In this document: piece after piece, positions 46,109-55,425 of the stretch
Layout: each line of letters opens with the position of its first letter
How positions within the stretch are numbered: position 1 is the stretch's first letter
Source: Gammaproteobacteria bacterium
GTDB taxonomy: Bacteria; Pseudomonadota; Gammaproteobacteria; DSM-16500
NCBI GenBank assembly: GCA_014132595.1
Contig: BMAG01000021.1
Location: 43,475 to 107,474 of the forward strand
DNA: 64,000 nt
Reading direction: 5' to 3'
Translations under genes and position numbers: made by a program
Notes under the pieces: model-generated
Told to the model about the DNA's origin: nothing
What the model saw: the letters and a program-made list of their open reading frames with translations, nothing else
Database searches by the model: none

Positions 46109-46783
46109 CTACAATTGTTTAATCGTACCCATAATCCCTTTCTTTTGTAACTTTTTCTGCATTTCTTTTGCTTTTGAAATCGTTTCAAAAGGCCCTTTTT
46201 GTATACGATAGGTCACCGTTTTATTGCCATCTTCACTGGTTGTGACGGTATCTGCTTCAAATCCTGCCAGCAATAAGGATACTCGCATTTGACCTGCTTC
46301 TGTTTCATTTTTGAATTCGCCCAACTGCACAATATATTGACCGGTATTGACCTCTTTCTTAGGTTCTGCCGGCGGCAAAGAAGCCATTTTTGTCGATGCC
46401 GCAGGAATATTTTGTCTTGCTGTTGCCTGGGATGTTGGATTCTGCTCATCATCTGGAATTGTCACCTGCATCTTTGGCAATTCCGTATAAAAATTAAAAC
46501 GAACTTGAGGCTCTTCTTTGGCTTGCATTACAGAGGGCGTTTTATTAGACACCGCTGCAATACTCGTTTTTTTATGACTGAAGCGTGCTCGCATCTCTGC
46601 TGTCCAATGAGACATTTTCTGCGAGAAAGACTGTCCCGCATTTTGCTTATACAGATAAATCCCGACCATGAGAATACTAACGATACCCATGCCCACAATA
46701 AGAATGATTAATCTTTTAAGCCATCCTTTTTCTACAATTTTTTGTTCGGGTTGTGATCTATATTTTGCATAATCCCTTGGCAT
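46109..46783 (-). CDS. SPOR-domain protein, FtsN-like
   Basis: About 224 residues: cytoplasmic basic start [10 protein letters not shown], one transmembrane helix (about 25-46), a linker rich in Gln, Thr and Pro, and a C-terminal SPOR domain ([10 protein letters not shown] to GIMGTIKQL, about 150-224) that binds denuded septal peptidoglycan. Layout and location between argS and hslV match the FtsN slot in gammaproteobacteria, so a role in activating division is likely. The ATG at 46783 with AAAGGA is preferred; it overlaps the argS stop region by design. Confidence 0.85.
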   Translation of the reverse strand: MPRDYAKYRSQPEQKIVEKGWLKRLIILIVGMGIVSILMVGIYLYKQNAGQSFSQKMSHWTAEMRARFSHKKTSIAAVSNKTPSVMQAKEEPQVRFNFYTELPKMQVTIPDDEQNPTSQATARQNIPAASTKMASLPPAEPKKEVNTGQYIVQLGEFKNETEAGQMRVSLLLAGFEADTVTTSEDGNKTVTYRIQKGPFETISKAKEMQKKLQKKGIMGTIKQL

Positions 46784-46784
46784 G

Positions 46785-48548
46785 TTACATCCTTTCCGGC
46801 GTTGAAACACCTACTAACTTTAATCCATTTGCCAACACTTGGCGAGTTGCTAATATTAACGTTAAACGCGCATTACGCAAGGCACTATCTTCCACCAAAA
46901 AGGGGTGGGAGTTATAGTAACCGTGAAAATCAGTGGCTAAATCGCGTAAATAATTGGTTAAAATATGCGGCTCATGCTGCATGGCAGCACTTGCAATCAC
47001 TGCAGGATAACGTCCCAGTGTTCCTATGAGCTGAATCTCATGCGGCTGTGTTAAACGAGCTAACTGTTGAAGCCCTTCTGTTTGTTGATAGGCCATCGCT
47101 TTTTCAGCGAGCTGACGTAGTACACTGCAAATACGTGCGTGAGCATATTGAATATAATAAACAGGATTTTCATTCGATTGGGCTTTCGCCAAATCCAGAT
47201 CAAAATCCACATGCTGCTCGCATTTACGCATCACATAAAAATAACGTGCCGCATCGTTGCCCACTTCATCACGTAATTCACGCAAGGTTACAAAAGAACC
47301 GCTTCGTGTAGACATCTGAACTTGCAGCCCACCGCGATAAAGCGTCACAAACTGGACCAAAAGATAAGTCAATTGATCTGACTCAATGCCTCTTGCTCGC
47401 AATCCTGCTTTCATACGCGGCACGTATCCATGATGATCAGCACCAAAAATATCGATGGCAAAATCAAAGCCGCGCTCAAATTTATTGATATGATAAGAAA
47501 AATCATTGGCAAAATAAGTACGCTGACCATTGCTACGGACTAATACTCGATCTTTTTCATCGCCAAAATCTGTAGAACGAAACCAAAGAGCGCCTTCGCG
47601 TTCATAAGTCAGTCCTTTTTCTTGTAGTTCTGTCAAGTTTCTGTCGACGGCATCGGTTTGTACAAACTCACGCTCTGAAAACCATTTTTGATAGTGAACG
47701 CCGAATTGGGCAAGATCATCGTGAATATCTTTCAAAATGGACGATAAAGCCATATCAAAAACTATTTTAAAATTGACAGGGCCGAGCAGCTCTTTTGCTT
47801 TGGAAACGATCGCATCAATATAAATTTCTTTATCACCACCCGCCGGTTCATCCAGCGGTAAATTCTGAAAAATAGTGACTGCGGGTATGTGAAATTTCTG
47901 GCCGTATTCCTGTTGTAATTGACGAGCGATATCAATGACGTAATCACCTTTATAAGCATTGCTTGGAAATACAATGGTTTCGCCGCATAATGTTAAATAA
48001 CGCAGCCAAGTGCTCGCCGCTAAAATATCCATTTGACGTCCGGCATCATTCACATAATATTCACGATGCACGTTATAGCCAATGGTTTCCAGAAGATCGG
48101 CAACAACTGCGCCGTACGCTGCATGTCGCCCATGCCCTACATGCAAAGGACCCGTAGGATTTGCAGAGACATACTCAATCAAAACTCGCTTGCCTTGCCC
48201 AAGATTGGAGTGACCATATTGATCACCGGCTGAACATATTTCTGCAATAACACTGTATAAGGCTTCAGAGGATAAGTAAAAATTAATGAACCCGGGGCCT
48301 GCAATTTCCACCTTGGCAATATCGGATGAGGCGGGTAAAGCTTTCACAATCATTTCAGCGATATCACGCGGTTTACGTTGCAAAGGTTTTGCTAAAATCA
48401 AAGCAATATTACAAGCAAAATCACCGTGTTGCTTATCTTTAGTTGCATCAATCTGGATCTTGGGTAAATCGCCAGAGAGTTGACCCGCTTGAGATAAGTG
48501 GACCAGCGCAGTTTGAATAAGCTGTTCTATTTTATTTTGTGTTGACAT
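46785..48548 (-). CDS. argS: Arginyl-tRNA synthetase
   Basis: Class I synthetase charging tRNA-Arg. About 587 residues. Add-1 domain at the N-terminus (IEQLIQTALVHL); SANPTGPLHVGHGRHAAYG carries the HIGH motif; the KMSKS position is replaced by a QMSTRSG variant, as is usual in many ArgRS; a DALR anticodon-binding domain ends the protein. The ATG at 48548 is favoured over one at 48560 whose ribosome site is too close. The cognate tRNA-Arg(CCG) is at 25.4 kb. Confidence 0.95.
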   Translation of the reverse strand: MSTQNKIEQLIQTALVHLSQAGQLSGDLPKIQIDATKDKQHGDFACNIALILAKPLQRKPRDIAEMIVKALPASSDIAKVEIAGPGFINFYLSSEALYSVIAEICSAGDQYGHSNLGQGKRVLIEYVSANPTGPLHVGHGRHAAYGAVVADLLETIGYNVHREYYVNDAGRQMDILAASTWLRYLTLCGETIVFPSNAYKGDYVIDIARQLQQEYGQKFHIPAVTIFQNLPLDEPAGGDKEIYIDAIVSKAKELLGPVNFKIVFDMALSSILKDIHDDLAQFGVHYQKWFSEREFVQTDAVDRNLTELQEKGLTYEREGALWFRSTDFGDEKDRVLVRSNGQRTYFANDFSYHINKFERGFDFAIDIFGADHHGYVPRMKAGLRARGIESDQLTYLLVQFVTLYRGGLQVQMSTRSGSFVTLRELRDEVGNDAARYFYVMRKCEQHVDFDLDLAKAQSNENPVYYIQYAHARICSVLRQLAEKAMAYQQTEGLQQLARLTQPHEIQLIGTLGRYPAVIASAAMQHEPHILTNYLRDLATDFHGYYNSHPFLVEDSALRNARLTLILATRQVLANGLKLVGVSTPERM

Positions 48549-48780
48549 AAGCCTAGCCATTTCCTCTACATTTCTATTTTTCTAGCAAGTGGGTTATTGT
48601 AAACGCCCGAAAGTTCTTTTAACACGTTTTTTTACAATGAAATTGGAACTTTATTAGTCAAAATAATGGTTGGAAATCGGTATCTAGAGTACTCAATATG
48701 CTACAAAATACGCAAAATTGCACTTCGTAAACGCCAAAATTCCTGTTACCATGTCTTTTTTAGGAAAAGAAAATTTAAAC

Positions 48781-49350
48781 ATGAGTCCATCGCCTTCTTT
48801 ACCCAGTTATAAAAAATTAGCCGCGCTTTTTAAGAAGATCAAATCTGATCTTCATCCCGCACAAACTCACGGGCTTTTATGCGGTTATCTCTGCGTGGCT
48901 AAAGATCCAGAAAAAACAGAGCCCGCATTCGAAAAATCATTGCTTGATGTCGAAGGCAATAAACAATCTGAAAAAATCCTGGCCGATCTTTACAAAGCAA
49001 GCTATCACTCTCTTAAGCAATTTTCTTTTGAATTTAGCTTAATTCTTCCCGATGATAGCGCAAATCTGAATACACGCGTTGAAGCCTTGGGTTTGTGGTG
49101 CCAAGGGTTTTTGATCGGGATATCGCAATCGCCCACCCCCTTGCAAGAGCATCCCAATAGCGAAGTCAAAGAAGTCTTAAGCGATCTTTCTGAAATCGCT
49201 CAAGTTAATTTTGGTGATATTCCTGAAAATGAAGAAGATGAAGCCGCTTATTTAGAGCTGGCAGAATATACTCGATTGAGCGCATTAATGATTTTCAATA
49301 CGATTCATGCTGAGGTTGAATCAGAGCAGAAAGGCAGTCTACTACATTAA
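48781..49350 (+). CDS. ygfB: YgfB/UPF0149-family protein
   Basis: About 189 residues. YecA/YgfB-type signature: LHPAQTHGLLCGYLC (about 23-37), VEALGLWCQGFLIGI (about 101-115) and an acidic C-terminal region with EDEAAYLELAEYTRLSALMIFN. It is first gene of ygfB-pepP-ubiH as in E. coli and Pseudomonas. In Pseudomonas YgfB affects beta-lactamase and amidase expression; its role here is unknown. The exact start is uncertain between 48751 and 48781. Confidence 0.88.
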   Translation: MSPSPSLPSYKKLAALFKKIKSDLHPAQTHGLLCGYLCVAKDPEKTEPAFEKSLLDVEGNKQSEKILADLYKASYHSLKQFSFEFSLILPDDSANLNTRVEALGLWCQGFLIGISQSPTPLQEHPNSEVKEVLSDLSEIAQVNFGDIPENEEDEAAYLELAEYTRLSALMIFNTIHAEVESEQKGSLLH

Positions 49351-49365
49351 TTTGGGAGAGATTCT

Positions 49366-50676
49366 GTGATCAAAATGACTGAATTTGCCAAACGCCGCAA
49401 ACAACTGATGCAGAAAATAGGTCCTACAGGCATTGTAGTCGTGTTCGCAGCACCTCCTGCAAGTCGTAATGGAGACGCCGATTATCCTTATCGCCAACAA
49501 AGTGATTTTTATTATTTAACGGGTTTTGAAGAACCGGATGCTGTCGCCATCATTGCTCCCAAACGTAAAGAAGGCGAATTCATTTTATTTAATCGAATTC
49601 GTAACCGTGATGAAGAAATCTGGACAGGCCAACGCGCAGGACAAACAGGCGCGTGCAAACACTTTGGTGCCGATGAAGCTTATCCTATTGATCAACTTTC
49701 TAAAAAATTACCTGATCTTTTAACAGGGCGTGAAGAAGTACATTATACTTTAGGAACACATACTGCATTTGATGCGCTTTTGATGGATGCTTTGAATAAA
49801 CTGCGAGGGAGAATTCGAAGCGGGATACAATCACCGCTTTCCTTTGTGGATCTTACCTGCACTGTACATGAAATGCGGCTCATCAAAAGCCCTGCAGAAA
49901 TTGCCCTGATGCGTAAAGCCGCACAAATATCTGCAGCAGCACATTTACACGCAATGGCAATTTGCAACCCTGGCATGAATGAATCCGACCTTGAAGCGGA
50001 AATCACTTATCAGTTTCAAATTCATGGCGGACGCCATCATGCCTATACTCCTATTGTCGGCAGCGGCATTCATAGCTGCACGCTGCATTACAACGACAAT
50101 AATCGTATCATCAAAAATAAAGATATTGTTTTAATCGATGCGGGTTGCGAATATCAAAATTACGCATCTGATATCACAAGAACTTTCCCAGCCAATGGCC
50201 GCTTCTCAAACGAACAACGAGCCATTTATGAAATTGTGCTTGAAGCTCAATTAGCTGGAATCAAAGCAGTGCGTCCGAAAGCAGAATGGTGCGCAGTGCA
50301 AAATGCCATTGTCAAAGTCATCACTCAAGGATTAATGGAACTTAAATTATTAAAAGGGAATTTACATAGCCTTCTTGAACAAAAGGCTTATACAAAATTT
50401 TACATGCATGGAGCGGGTCATTGGTTAGGACTCGATGTGCATGATGTAGGCCGCTGCAAAATCCATGACAAGTGGCGGCGATTAGAACCCGGCATGGTGC
50501 TGACCGTTGAGCCTGGCATTTATATTCCCGCAGGAACAGAAGGTGTGCCTAAACAATGGCATAACATTGGCGTCCGAATTGAAGATGATGTGTTAGTCAC
50601 TCCTTCAGGCAATGATGTGCTCAGTAAGGATGCACCGAAAATGATTGAAGACATTGAAGCTATCATGCAAGGATAA
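49366..50676 (+). CDS. pepP: Xaa-Pro aminopeptidase (M24B)
   Basis: Dimanganese enzyme that removes the N-terminal residue before proline. 436 residues: an N-terminal creatinase-like domain (about 1-170) and the pita-bread catalytic domain with ligands in VLIDAGCEYQNYASDITRTF, HGAGHWLGLDVHD, TVEPGIYI and VRIEDDVLV. The start is a GTG five bases after GGGAGAG. Lies 15 bases after ygfB in the conserved ygfB-pepP-ubiH order. Confidence 0.95.
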   Translation: MIKMTEFAKRRKQLMQKIGPTGIVVVFAAPPASRNGDADYPYRQQSDFYYLTGFEEPDAVAIIAPKRKEGEFILFNRIRNRDEEIWTGQRAGQTGACKHFGADEAYPIDQLSKKLPDLLTGREEVHYTLGTHTAFDALLMDALNKLRGRIRSGIQSPLSFVDLTCTVHEMRLIKSPAEIALMRKAAQISAAAHLHAMAICNPGMNESDLEAEITYQFQIHGGRHHAYTPIVGSGIHSCTLHYNDNNRIIKNKDIVLIDAGCEYQNYASDITRTFPANGRFSNEQRAIYEIVLEAQLAGIKAVRPKAEWCAVQNAIVKVITQGLMELKLLKGNLHSLLEQKAYTKFYMHGAGHWLGLDVHDVGRCKIHDKWRRLEPGMVLTVEPGIYIPAGTEGVPKQWHNIGVRIEDDVLVTPSGNDVLSKDAPKMIEDIEAIMQG

Positions 50677-50680
50677 AAAA

Positions 50681-51859
50681 TTGAAATTTGATATTACTAT
50701 TATTGGCGGGGGCATGGTAGGCGGAGCGCTCGCCTATACTTTAAGTCAAGGGCCCTGGCAAATTGCACTGGTTGATGAAAGCAAAGAAAAAGTCGAAGAT
50801 GCGCGTCTTATTGCGTTAAATGAAGGAAGTTGTTGTTTACTCAAAAATATCGGTATCTGGCCTGCCTTAACACCCTTTGCTGCGCCCATCAAAGAAGTCC
50901 ATGTCTCACATCGAGGTCATTTTGGCATGGCTCGTATCACCGCAAAAGAGCTAAAACTCGAGGCTCTCGGCCATGTTGTGCCTGCAAGTCACATTAATAC
51001 CGCTCTTTTTACTGCGTTAAAAAAAACAAACAATGTAAAAATCCTTTGCCCTGCAACACTCACATCGATGACTCAACATGACGAGACAACAAGTCTTACT
51101 ATTCTTTCTTCTAACGGTGAAAAAACTTATACATCGGATATCGTCATTGGCGCCGATGGCAGCCACTCTACCGTGCGCCAACTATTAGGAATCAGCACAC
51201 AGAAAATTGATTATGAACAAAGTGCGCTTGTGACTATCACCACGTTGGCTCGCGATCATAGAAATATTGCATACGAACGATTTTTAGAAAAAGGCGCGAT
51301 TGCGATGCTGCCGCTAACAGGTACTCGTGTTGCAACGATATGGACAGCCGAACACGCTGATATTATGCATTTAATGCAATTGAGTGATTTAGAATTTTTG
51401 CAGCTCTTACAGCAAAAATTTGGCTATCGCTTGGGACGTCTTTTGCAGTCAGGCAAACGGGCGACTTATCCCTTACAAATGCAGCAAGCTGAACAACAAC
51501 AAAAACAAAATGTCTTATTAATTGGGAATGCCGCACATACCGTGCATCCCATTGCTGCGCAAGGACTCAATATTGCACTTCACGAAGTCGCCTTGCTCAC
51601 CGATTATTTGTTAACGCTGCCGTCCTTAAAAGGTAGCTTGAAGCATTTACCCTTCAACTCTCTTCAACAAAATTTCAGTCGCCGCTTATCACACAGCCTG
51701 ACTGCACTTTTTTCAAAAGACATACTACCGATCAATATTGCACGTCAACTTGGAATCCTTGGATTTGATCAATGTGTCCCACTCAAGAAAAAATTTGCAA
51801 GTCTCGCCATGGGAAAAGCAGGACAGGTGCCGAAGCTCTTTTTAAAAAATACAGAATAA
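50681..51859 (+). CDS. ubiH: FAD-dependent ubiquinone hydroxylase, UbiH/Coq6 family
   Basis: Aromatic-ring monooxygenase of ubiquinone synthesis. About 392 residues with FAD-binding IIGGGMVGGALAY (8-20), GADGSHSTVRQLLGI (the DG motif) and the second FAD motif LIGNAAHTVHPIAAQGLN. Position after pepP points to UbiH; other family members (UbiI, UbiF) cannot be excluded. A TTG start at 50681 fits AAGGA upstream and the expected N-terminus; an ATG at 50645 would add 12 residues inside pepP. Confidence 0.88.
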   Translation: MKFDITIIGGGMVGGALAYTLSQGPWQIALVDESKEKVEDARLIALNEGSCCLLKNIGIWPALTPFAAPIKEVHVSHRGHFGMARITAKELKLEALGHVVPASHINTALFTALKKTNNVKILCPATLTSMTQHDETTSLTILSSNGEKTYTSDIVIGADGSHSTVRQLLGISTQKIDYEQSALVTITTLARDHRNIAYERFLEKGAIAMLPLTGTRVATIWTAEHADIMHLMQLSDLEFLQLLQQKFGYRLGRLLQSGKRATYPLQMQQAEQQQKQNVLLIGNAAHTVHPIAAQGLNIALHEVALLTDYLLTLPSLKGSLKHLPFNSLQQNFSRRLSHSLTALFSKDILPINIARQLGILGFDQCVPLKKKFASLAMGKAGQVPKLFLKNTE

Positions 51860-51919
51860 CTTGCAAAATAATTCAATTTCCATTGAAATAGTCCAACACT
51901 TTTCTTATGAGGCAAATTT

Positions 51920-52246
51920 ATGAGCAATATCCTTGCGATCACTGACGATACCTTTGAAAACGAAGTAGCTGGGTCAAACGTCCCCGTTCTTGTTGATTTT
52001 TGGGCACAATGGTGCGGACCTTGCAAAGCAATCGCCCCACTCCTTGATGACCTCGCCGCAAAATATGCAGGTAAAGTCAAAATCGTAAAGCTTGATGTCG
52101 ATAGCAATCCAGCAACCCCGCCTAAATTTGGCGTACGCGGAATCCCTACCTTGATTTTATTTAAAGAAGGCCAAGTACAAGCAACACAGGTAGGCCTATT
52201 ATCTAAAAGCGAGCTCATTAGCTTTATTGATGCTCATGTTGAATAA
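51920..52246 (+). CDS. trxA: Thioredoxin 1
   Basis: 108-residue disulphide reductant with active site WCGPCK (C32, C35), the cis-proline in RGIPTLILF and the usual buried aspartate (D26). It supplies electrons to enzymes such as the Bcp peroxiredoxin encoded at 0.4 kb. The sequence NPATPPKFGVRG differs slightly from the common NPGTAAKYGIRG. Sits upstream of rho as in E. coli. Confidence 0.96.
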   Translation: MSNILAITDDTFENEVAGSNVPVLVDFWAQWCGPCKAIAPLLDDLAAKYAGKVKIVKLDVDSNPATPPKFGVRGIPTLILFKEGQVQATQVGLLSKSELISFIDAHVE

Positions 52247-52279
52247 TTGAACTCAGCTCTTGTTGTTTACCATTGATAA

Positions 52280-52310
52280 CTGTCATCCTAATTTAAGGAT
52301 AGGATGACAG
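52280..52310. repeat. Perfect hairpin after trxA
   Basis: CTGTCATCCTA (52280-52290) pairs perfectly with TAGGATGACAG (52300-52310), nine-base loop. There is no T-run, so it is not a canonical terminator. The core GTCATCCTA recurs in the palindrome at 54.6 kb. Confidence 0.75.
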
Positions 52311-52449
52311 GAAACAAGAATACTTCTAAACCTAATGTGAATTTCTCTCAATTGTTCCAAAAAAAAGCTAGATATTTAATTCATTTAATGTTAGTTTGTT
52401 GGAAGTACGGTTAACCTCATTTTAAAACCCTTTATAACTTCCTAATTTT

Positions 52450-52573
52450 TTGACACCTAAAAATGTTTGATCGCATATTAACCACAATACAAAAACGCGC
52501 CAGGAAGGTCGCGAGGTATTTATAACTAAGGACATGACTCCGTTTTAACTCTCTACACAGGCAAAAAATCACT
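52450..52573 (+). promoter_or_regulatory. rho promoter and leader
   Basis: The 327-base gap between trxA and rho holds the hairpin above and a sigma70-like promoter: TTGACA (52450-52455), 18 bases, CATATT (52474-52479). The leader of about 88 bases contains a tiny frame MTPF-stop preceded by TAAGG. E. coli rho also has an autoregulated leader, so attenuation by Rho itself is plausible. Apart from these elements I see nothing else in the gap. Confidence 0.5.
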
Positions 52574-53830
52574 ATGAATTTAACAGAACTTAAGAAAAAA
52601 ACAGCAGCGGAATTGGTTCAGTTGTCTGAAGAATACGGCCTTGAAAACATGGCCCGTTCACGCAAACAAGACATCATTTTCGCAATTCTCAAAGCACATG
52701 CAAAACGAGGCGAACACATTTTTGGCGATGGTGTACTTGAAATTCTACAGGACGGTTTTGGATTCTTACGTTCCGCAGAAGGTTCTTATTTAGCAGGTCC
52801 CGACGATATTTATGTTTCACCCAGCCAAATCAGACGTTTTAATTTACGTACCGGCGACACTATTTCTGGCCAGATCCGCCCGCCCAAAGAAGGAGAGCGG
52901 TACTTTGCTCTGCTCAAAGTCGATCACATCAATTTCGATGCCCCAGAAAATGCAAAAACAAAAGTATTATTTGAAAATTTAACACCGTTATTTGCCAATG
53001 AACGGTTAAAGATGGAATGCGGCAATGGCAGCACCGAAGACATTACAGCTCGTATTATCGATCTAGTTTCACCGATTGGCAAAGGACAGCGCGGCTTGAT
53101 TGTTTCACCTCCTAAAGCCGGCAAAACAATGATGCTGCAGAATATTGCGCATTCGATTGCACAGAACTATCCAGACTGTCATCTCATTGTATTATTAATT
53201 GATGAACGTCCAGAAGAAGTCACTGAAATGGCGCGCTCCGTCCGAGGCGAAGTCATTGCAAGTACATTCGATGAACCTGCAAACCGTCACGTTCAAGTAG
53301 CTGAAATGGTAATCGAAAAAGCAAAACGTTTAGTCGAACACAAACGAGATGTTATTATTTTATTAGATTCTATTACGCGTTTAGCACGAGCTTACAATAC
53401 GGTCTTGCCCGCCTCTGGAAAAGTATTAACCGGCGGCGTGGATGCCAATGCCTTGCAGCGTCCGAAGCGTTTCTTTGGTGCTGCACGTAACATCGAAGAA
53501 GGCGGCAGCTTAACCATTATTGCAACGGCACTCGTTGAAACCGGATCGAAAATGGATGATGTTATTTACGAAGAATTCAAAAGTACCGGCAACATGGAAA
53601 TCCATTTGGATCGCCGTATTGCTGAACGTCGTATTTTCCCTGCGATTAACATTAATCGCTCTGGAACACGCCGCGAAGAATTACTCGCAAATCAAGATGA
53701 AATGCAAAAAATGTGGATCTTACGCAAACTGCTTCATCCTATGGATGATTTGGCCGCGATTGAATTCTTGCTTGATCGTTTGAAAGCAACAAAGACCAAT
53801 GAAGATTTCTTTGATTCAATGAAGAGATAA
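52574..53830 (+). CDS. rho: Transcription termination factor Rho
   Basis: Hexameric RNA helicase that ends transcription. 418 residues, collinear with E. coli Rho (419): RNA-binding RNP1 GFGFLR at 61-66, P-loop PPKAGKT at 179-185, Walker [17 protein letters not shown] with the Q/R loops following, and secondary RNA site residues in [21 protein letters not shown]. Its own promoter and leader lie upstream. Confidence 0.97.
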   Translation: MNLTELKKKTAAELVQLSEEYGLENMARSRKQDIIFAILKAHAKRGEHIFGDGVLEILQDGFGFLRSAEGSYLAGPDDIYVSPSQIRRFNLRTGDTISGQIRPPKEGERYFALLKVDHINFDAPENAKTKVLFENLTPLFANERLKMECGNGSTEDITARIIDLVSPIGKGQRGLIVSPPKAGKTMMLQNIAHSIAQNYPDCHLIVLLIDERPEEVTEMARSVRGEVIASTFDEPANRHVQVAEMVIEKAKRLVEHKRDVIILLDSITRLARAYNTVLPASGKVLTGGVDANALQRPKRFFGAARNIEEGGSLTIIATALVETGSKMDDVIYEEFKSTGNMEIHLDRRIAERRIFPAININRSGTRREELLANQDEMQKMWILRKLLHPMDDLAAIEFLLDRLKATKTNEDFFDSMKR

Positions 53831-53850
53831 AAGAATCACTTCTGATAAGC

Positions 53851-53968
53851 GAAGGATCACTTAACCTTTGCTTAGCAATTCCCTTCTCCCGCCCACGACA
53901 TAACACAAGAACATTTATCTTGAGTGCGCGAGAGGGGAACTCTTCAGCAAAATTTGTGTTAATCCTTC
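53851..53968. repeat. Dispersed palindromic repeat, family B copy 2
   Basis: About 118 bases, imperfect inverted repeat, reading as the reverse complement of the element at 35.8 kb. Shared: TCTCCCGCCCACG (53885-53897), a middle containing AACACAAGAACATTTATCTTGAGTGCGCGAGAGGGGAA, and arm sequence around TTTGCTTAGCAATTCCC. Arms here have drifted more than in copy 1. It starts 20 bases after the rho stop. Confidence 0.8.
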
Positions 53969-54098
53969 AGGCCTTTGGTATTAAAAATGAATAAACCTCG
54001 AAGAAAATCTTAATTATTATTCGCTCCTCGTCTCGATTCCCGCCCGAATGAAAATAGTGTAAAATAATCTAATCACTTTCTATCAGGAGGATAGTCAC

Positions 54099-54566
54099 AT
54101 GCAGCATATTAGCTCAGCAAAAACAGCTTCTTCATCAAAAATAGCTGATGAACTCACCCACTTCTTGGCCGATACGTACACTTTGTATTTAAAAACACAA
54201 AATTTTCACTGGAATGTAAAAGGACCGAATTTTTATTCTTTGCATAAAATGTTCGAAACACAATATCAGGAATTAGCGGCTGCCATTGATGAGCTGGCCG
54301 AGCAGATTCGTGCATTGGGCAGTTACACACCGGCGTCTTTTTCGCAATTCACAAATTTATCATCACTTAAAGAAGCGACTTCTGCAATCAGCGCTGAAAA
54401 CATGATTCAGGAATTATTAAAAGATCATGAAACGATGGTCAGTCATGCGGGTATCATTATCACAAAAGCACAAAAAGCCCATGATGAAAGCACAGCGGAT
54501 ATTTTGATCCAACGCCAAAAAGCGCATGAAAAAACAGCGTGGATGTTAAAAAGTAGTCTTAAGTGA
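54099..54566 (+). CDS. dps: Dps, DNA-binding ferritin-like protein
   Basis: Dodecameric iron-storage protein that protects DNA from oxidative damage. 155 residues; ferroxidase ligands H37, H49, E53, D64 and E68 match the Dps spacing, with NFHWNVKGPNFYSLH. The short Ser/Ala/Lys N-terminus (AKTASSSK) could contact DNA. AGGAGGATA precedes the ATG at good spacing, and an upstream TAAAAT may be its -10. Single-gene transcript, followed by a palindrome. Confidence 0.95.
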   Translation: MQHISSAKTASSSKIADELTHFLADTYTLYLKTQNFHWNVKGPNFYSLHKMFETQYQELAAAIDELAEQIRALGSYTPASFSQFTNLSSLKEATSAISAENMIQELLKDHETMVSHAGIIITKAQKAHDESTADILIQRQKAHEKTAWMLKSSLK

Positions 54567-54593
54567 GATCTACGCCTACCCACGGGGGTGAAG

Positions 54594-54671
54594 ACGTCAT
54601 CCTAACCAATAACGCCCCATCTTCTTTCTCGAAGTAGTTGTCGTTGCAGTCGTTATTGGCTAGGATGACGT
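54594..54671. repeat. Palindrome after dps
   Basis: Arms of 21 bases (54594-54614 and 54651-54671) with one mismatch, reading ACGTCATCCTA then ACCAATAACG, around a 36-base loop with its own small CTTC/GAAG hairpin. It shares the GTCATCCTA core with the hairpin after trxA. Lies 28 bases before the dipeptidase gene. Confidence 0.8.
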
Positions 54672-54698
54672 TAACCATCAGCCACTGGAATTAAGACT

Positions 54699-55310
54699 AT
54701 GTCATTACCTGATAATTTTGTTTACCTCGAAGATATTGATTCAAGCATTATTCAAGATATTAAATATTTTTCAGATGATAATTTTATTGGACGACCTATT
54801 AAAGGATATTCGGCGGCACGCTGTATTTTAACCTTGCCGGCTGCTTTAGCTTTAGCAAAAGTCCAAAAAATACTTCAACAGCAATCACTCAGCTTGAAAG
54901 TCTTTGATGGTTATCGCCCACAAACAGCCGTGAATGATTTTATCGATTGGGCAAAAGAACCTTCGGATCAAAAAATGAAAACGTCATTTTATCCCCGAGT
55001 TAATAAAGCCGATTTTTTTGAGCAAGGTTATATCGCCGCACAACGATCAACCCATAGCCGAGGAAGCACAGTGGATCTAACAATCACGCGCATGGATAAC
55101 ATTGATCTTCCCATGGGTTCTTCGTTTGATTTTATGGATGAACTTTCAAATTACCATTCCGCAGAAATATCAGATGAAGCTAGAAAAAATCGTTTACTGC
55201 TTCGCGAAATCATGCAAATCGATTTTAAACCTTATGACGTAGAATGGTGGCATTTCACTCTTAAAAAAGAACCGTTTCCGGATCAGTATTTTGATTTTCA
55301 AGTATTATGA
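54699..55310 (+). CDS. D-alanyl-D-alanine dipeptidase, VanX/DdpX family
   Basis: Zinc dipeptidase cleaving D-Ala-D-Ala. 203 residues, no signal peptide, so cytoplasmic like VanX and DdpX. Zinc ligands H119 (in STHSRGSTVD), D126 and H185, catalytic base E182 (VEWWHF), and the substrate-guiding arginine in FDGYRP (R73) are all in place. Outside vancomycin-resistance clusters, such enzymes recycle D-Ala from the cell wall. No van genes are nearby, so recycling is the likely role, consistent with AmgK/MurU. Confidence 0.92.
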   Translation: MSLPDNFVYLEDIDSSIIQDIKYFSDDNFIGRPIKGYSAARCILTLPAALALAKVQKILQQQSLSLKVFDGYRPQTAVNDFIDWAKEPSDQKMKTSFYPRVNKADFFEQGYIAAQRSTHSRGSTVDLTITRMDNIDLPMGSSFDFMDELSNYHSAEISDEARKNRLLLREIMQIDFKPYDVEWWHFTLKKEPFPDQYFDFQVL

Positions 55311-55342
55311 AAAATACATATCTTTTTGTTAATGGATATAAC

Positions 55343-55415
55343 TATCCAGCATTTGTTAAATCGTATTTCCCTACGAACAGACTAAAGAACACGATTTAAT
55401 AACAAACGCTAGATA
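55343..55415. repeat. Palindrome between convergent genes
   Basis: Imperfect inverted repeat with arms of about 23-25 bases: TATCCAGCATTTGTTAAATCGT (55343 on) against ACGATTTAATAACAAACGCTAGATA (ending 55415). Two substitutions and a two-base slip. It sits between the dipeptidase gene and the SLC25-like gene and may terminate both. Confidence 0.65.
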
Positions 55416-55425
55416 GAAAGAGTGA

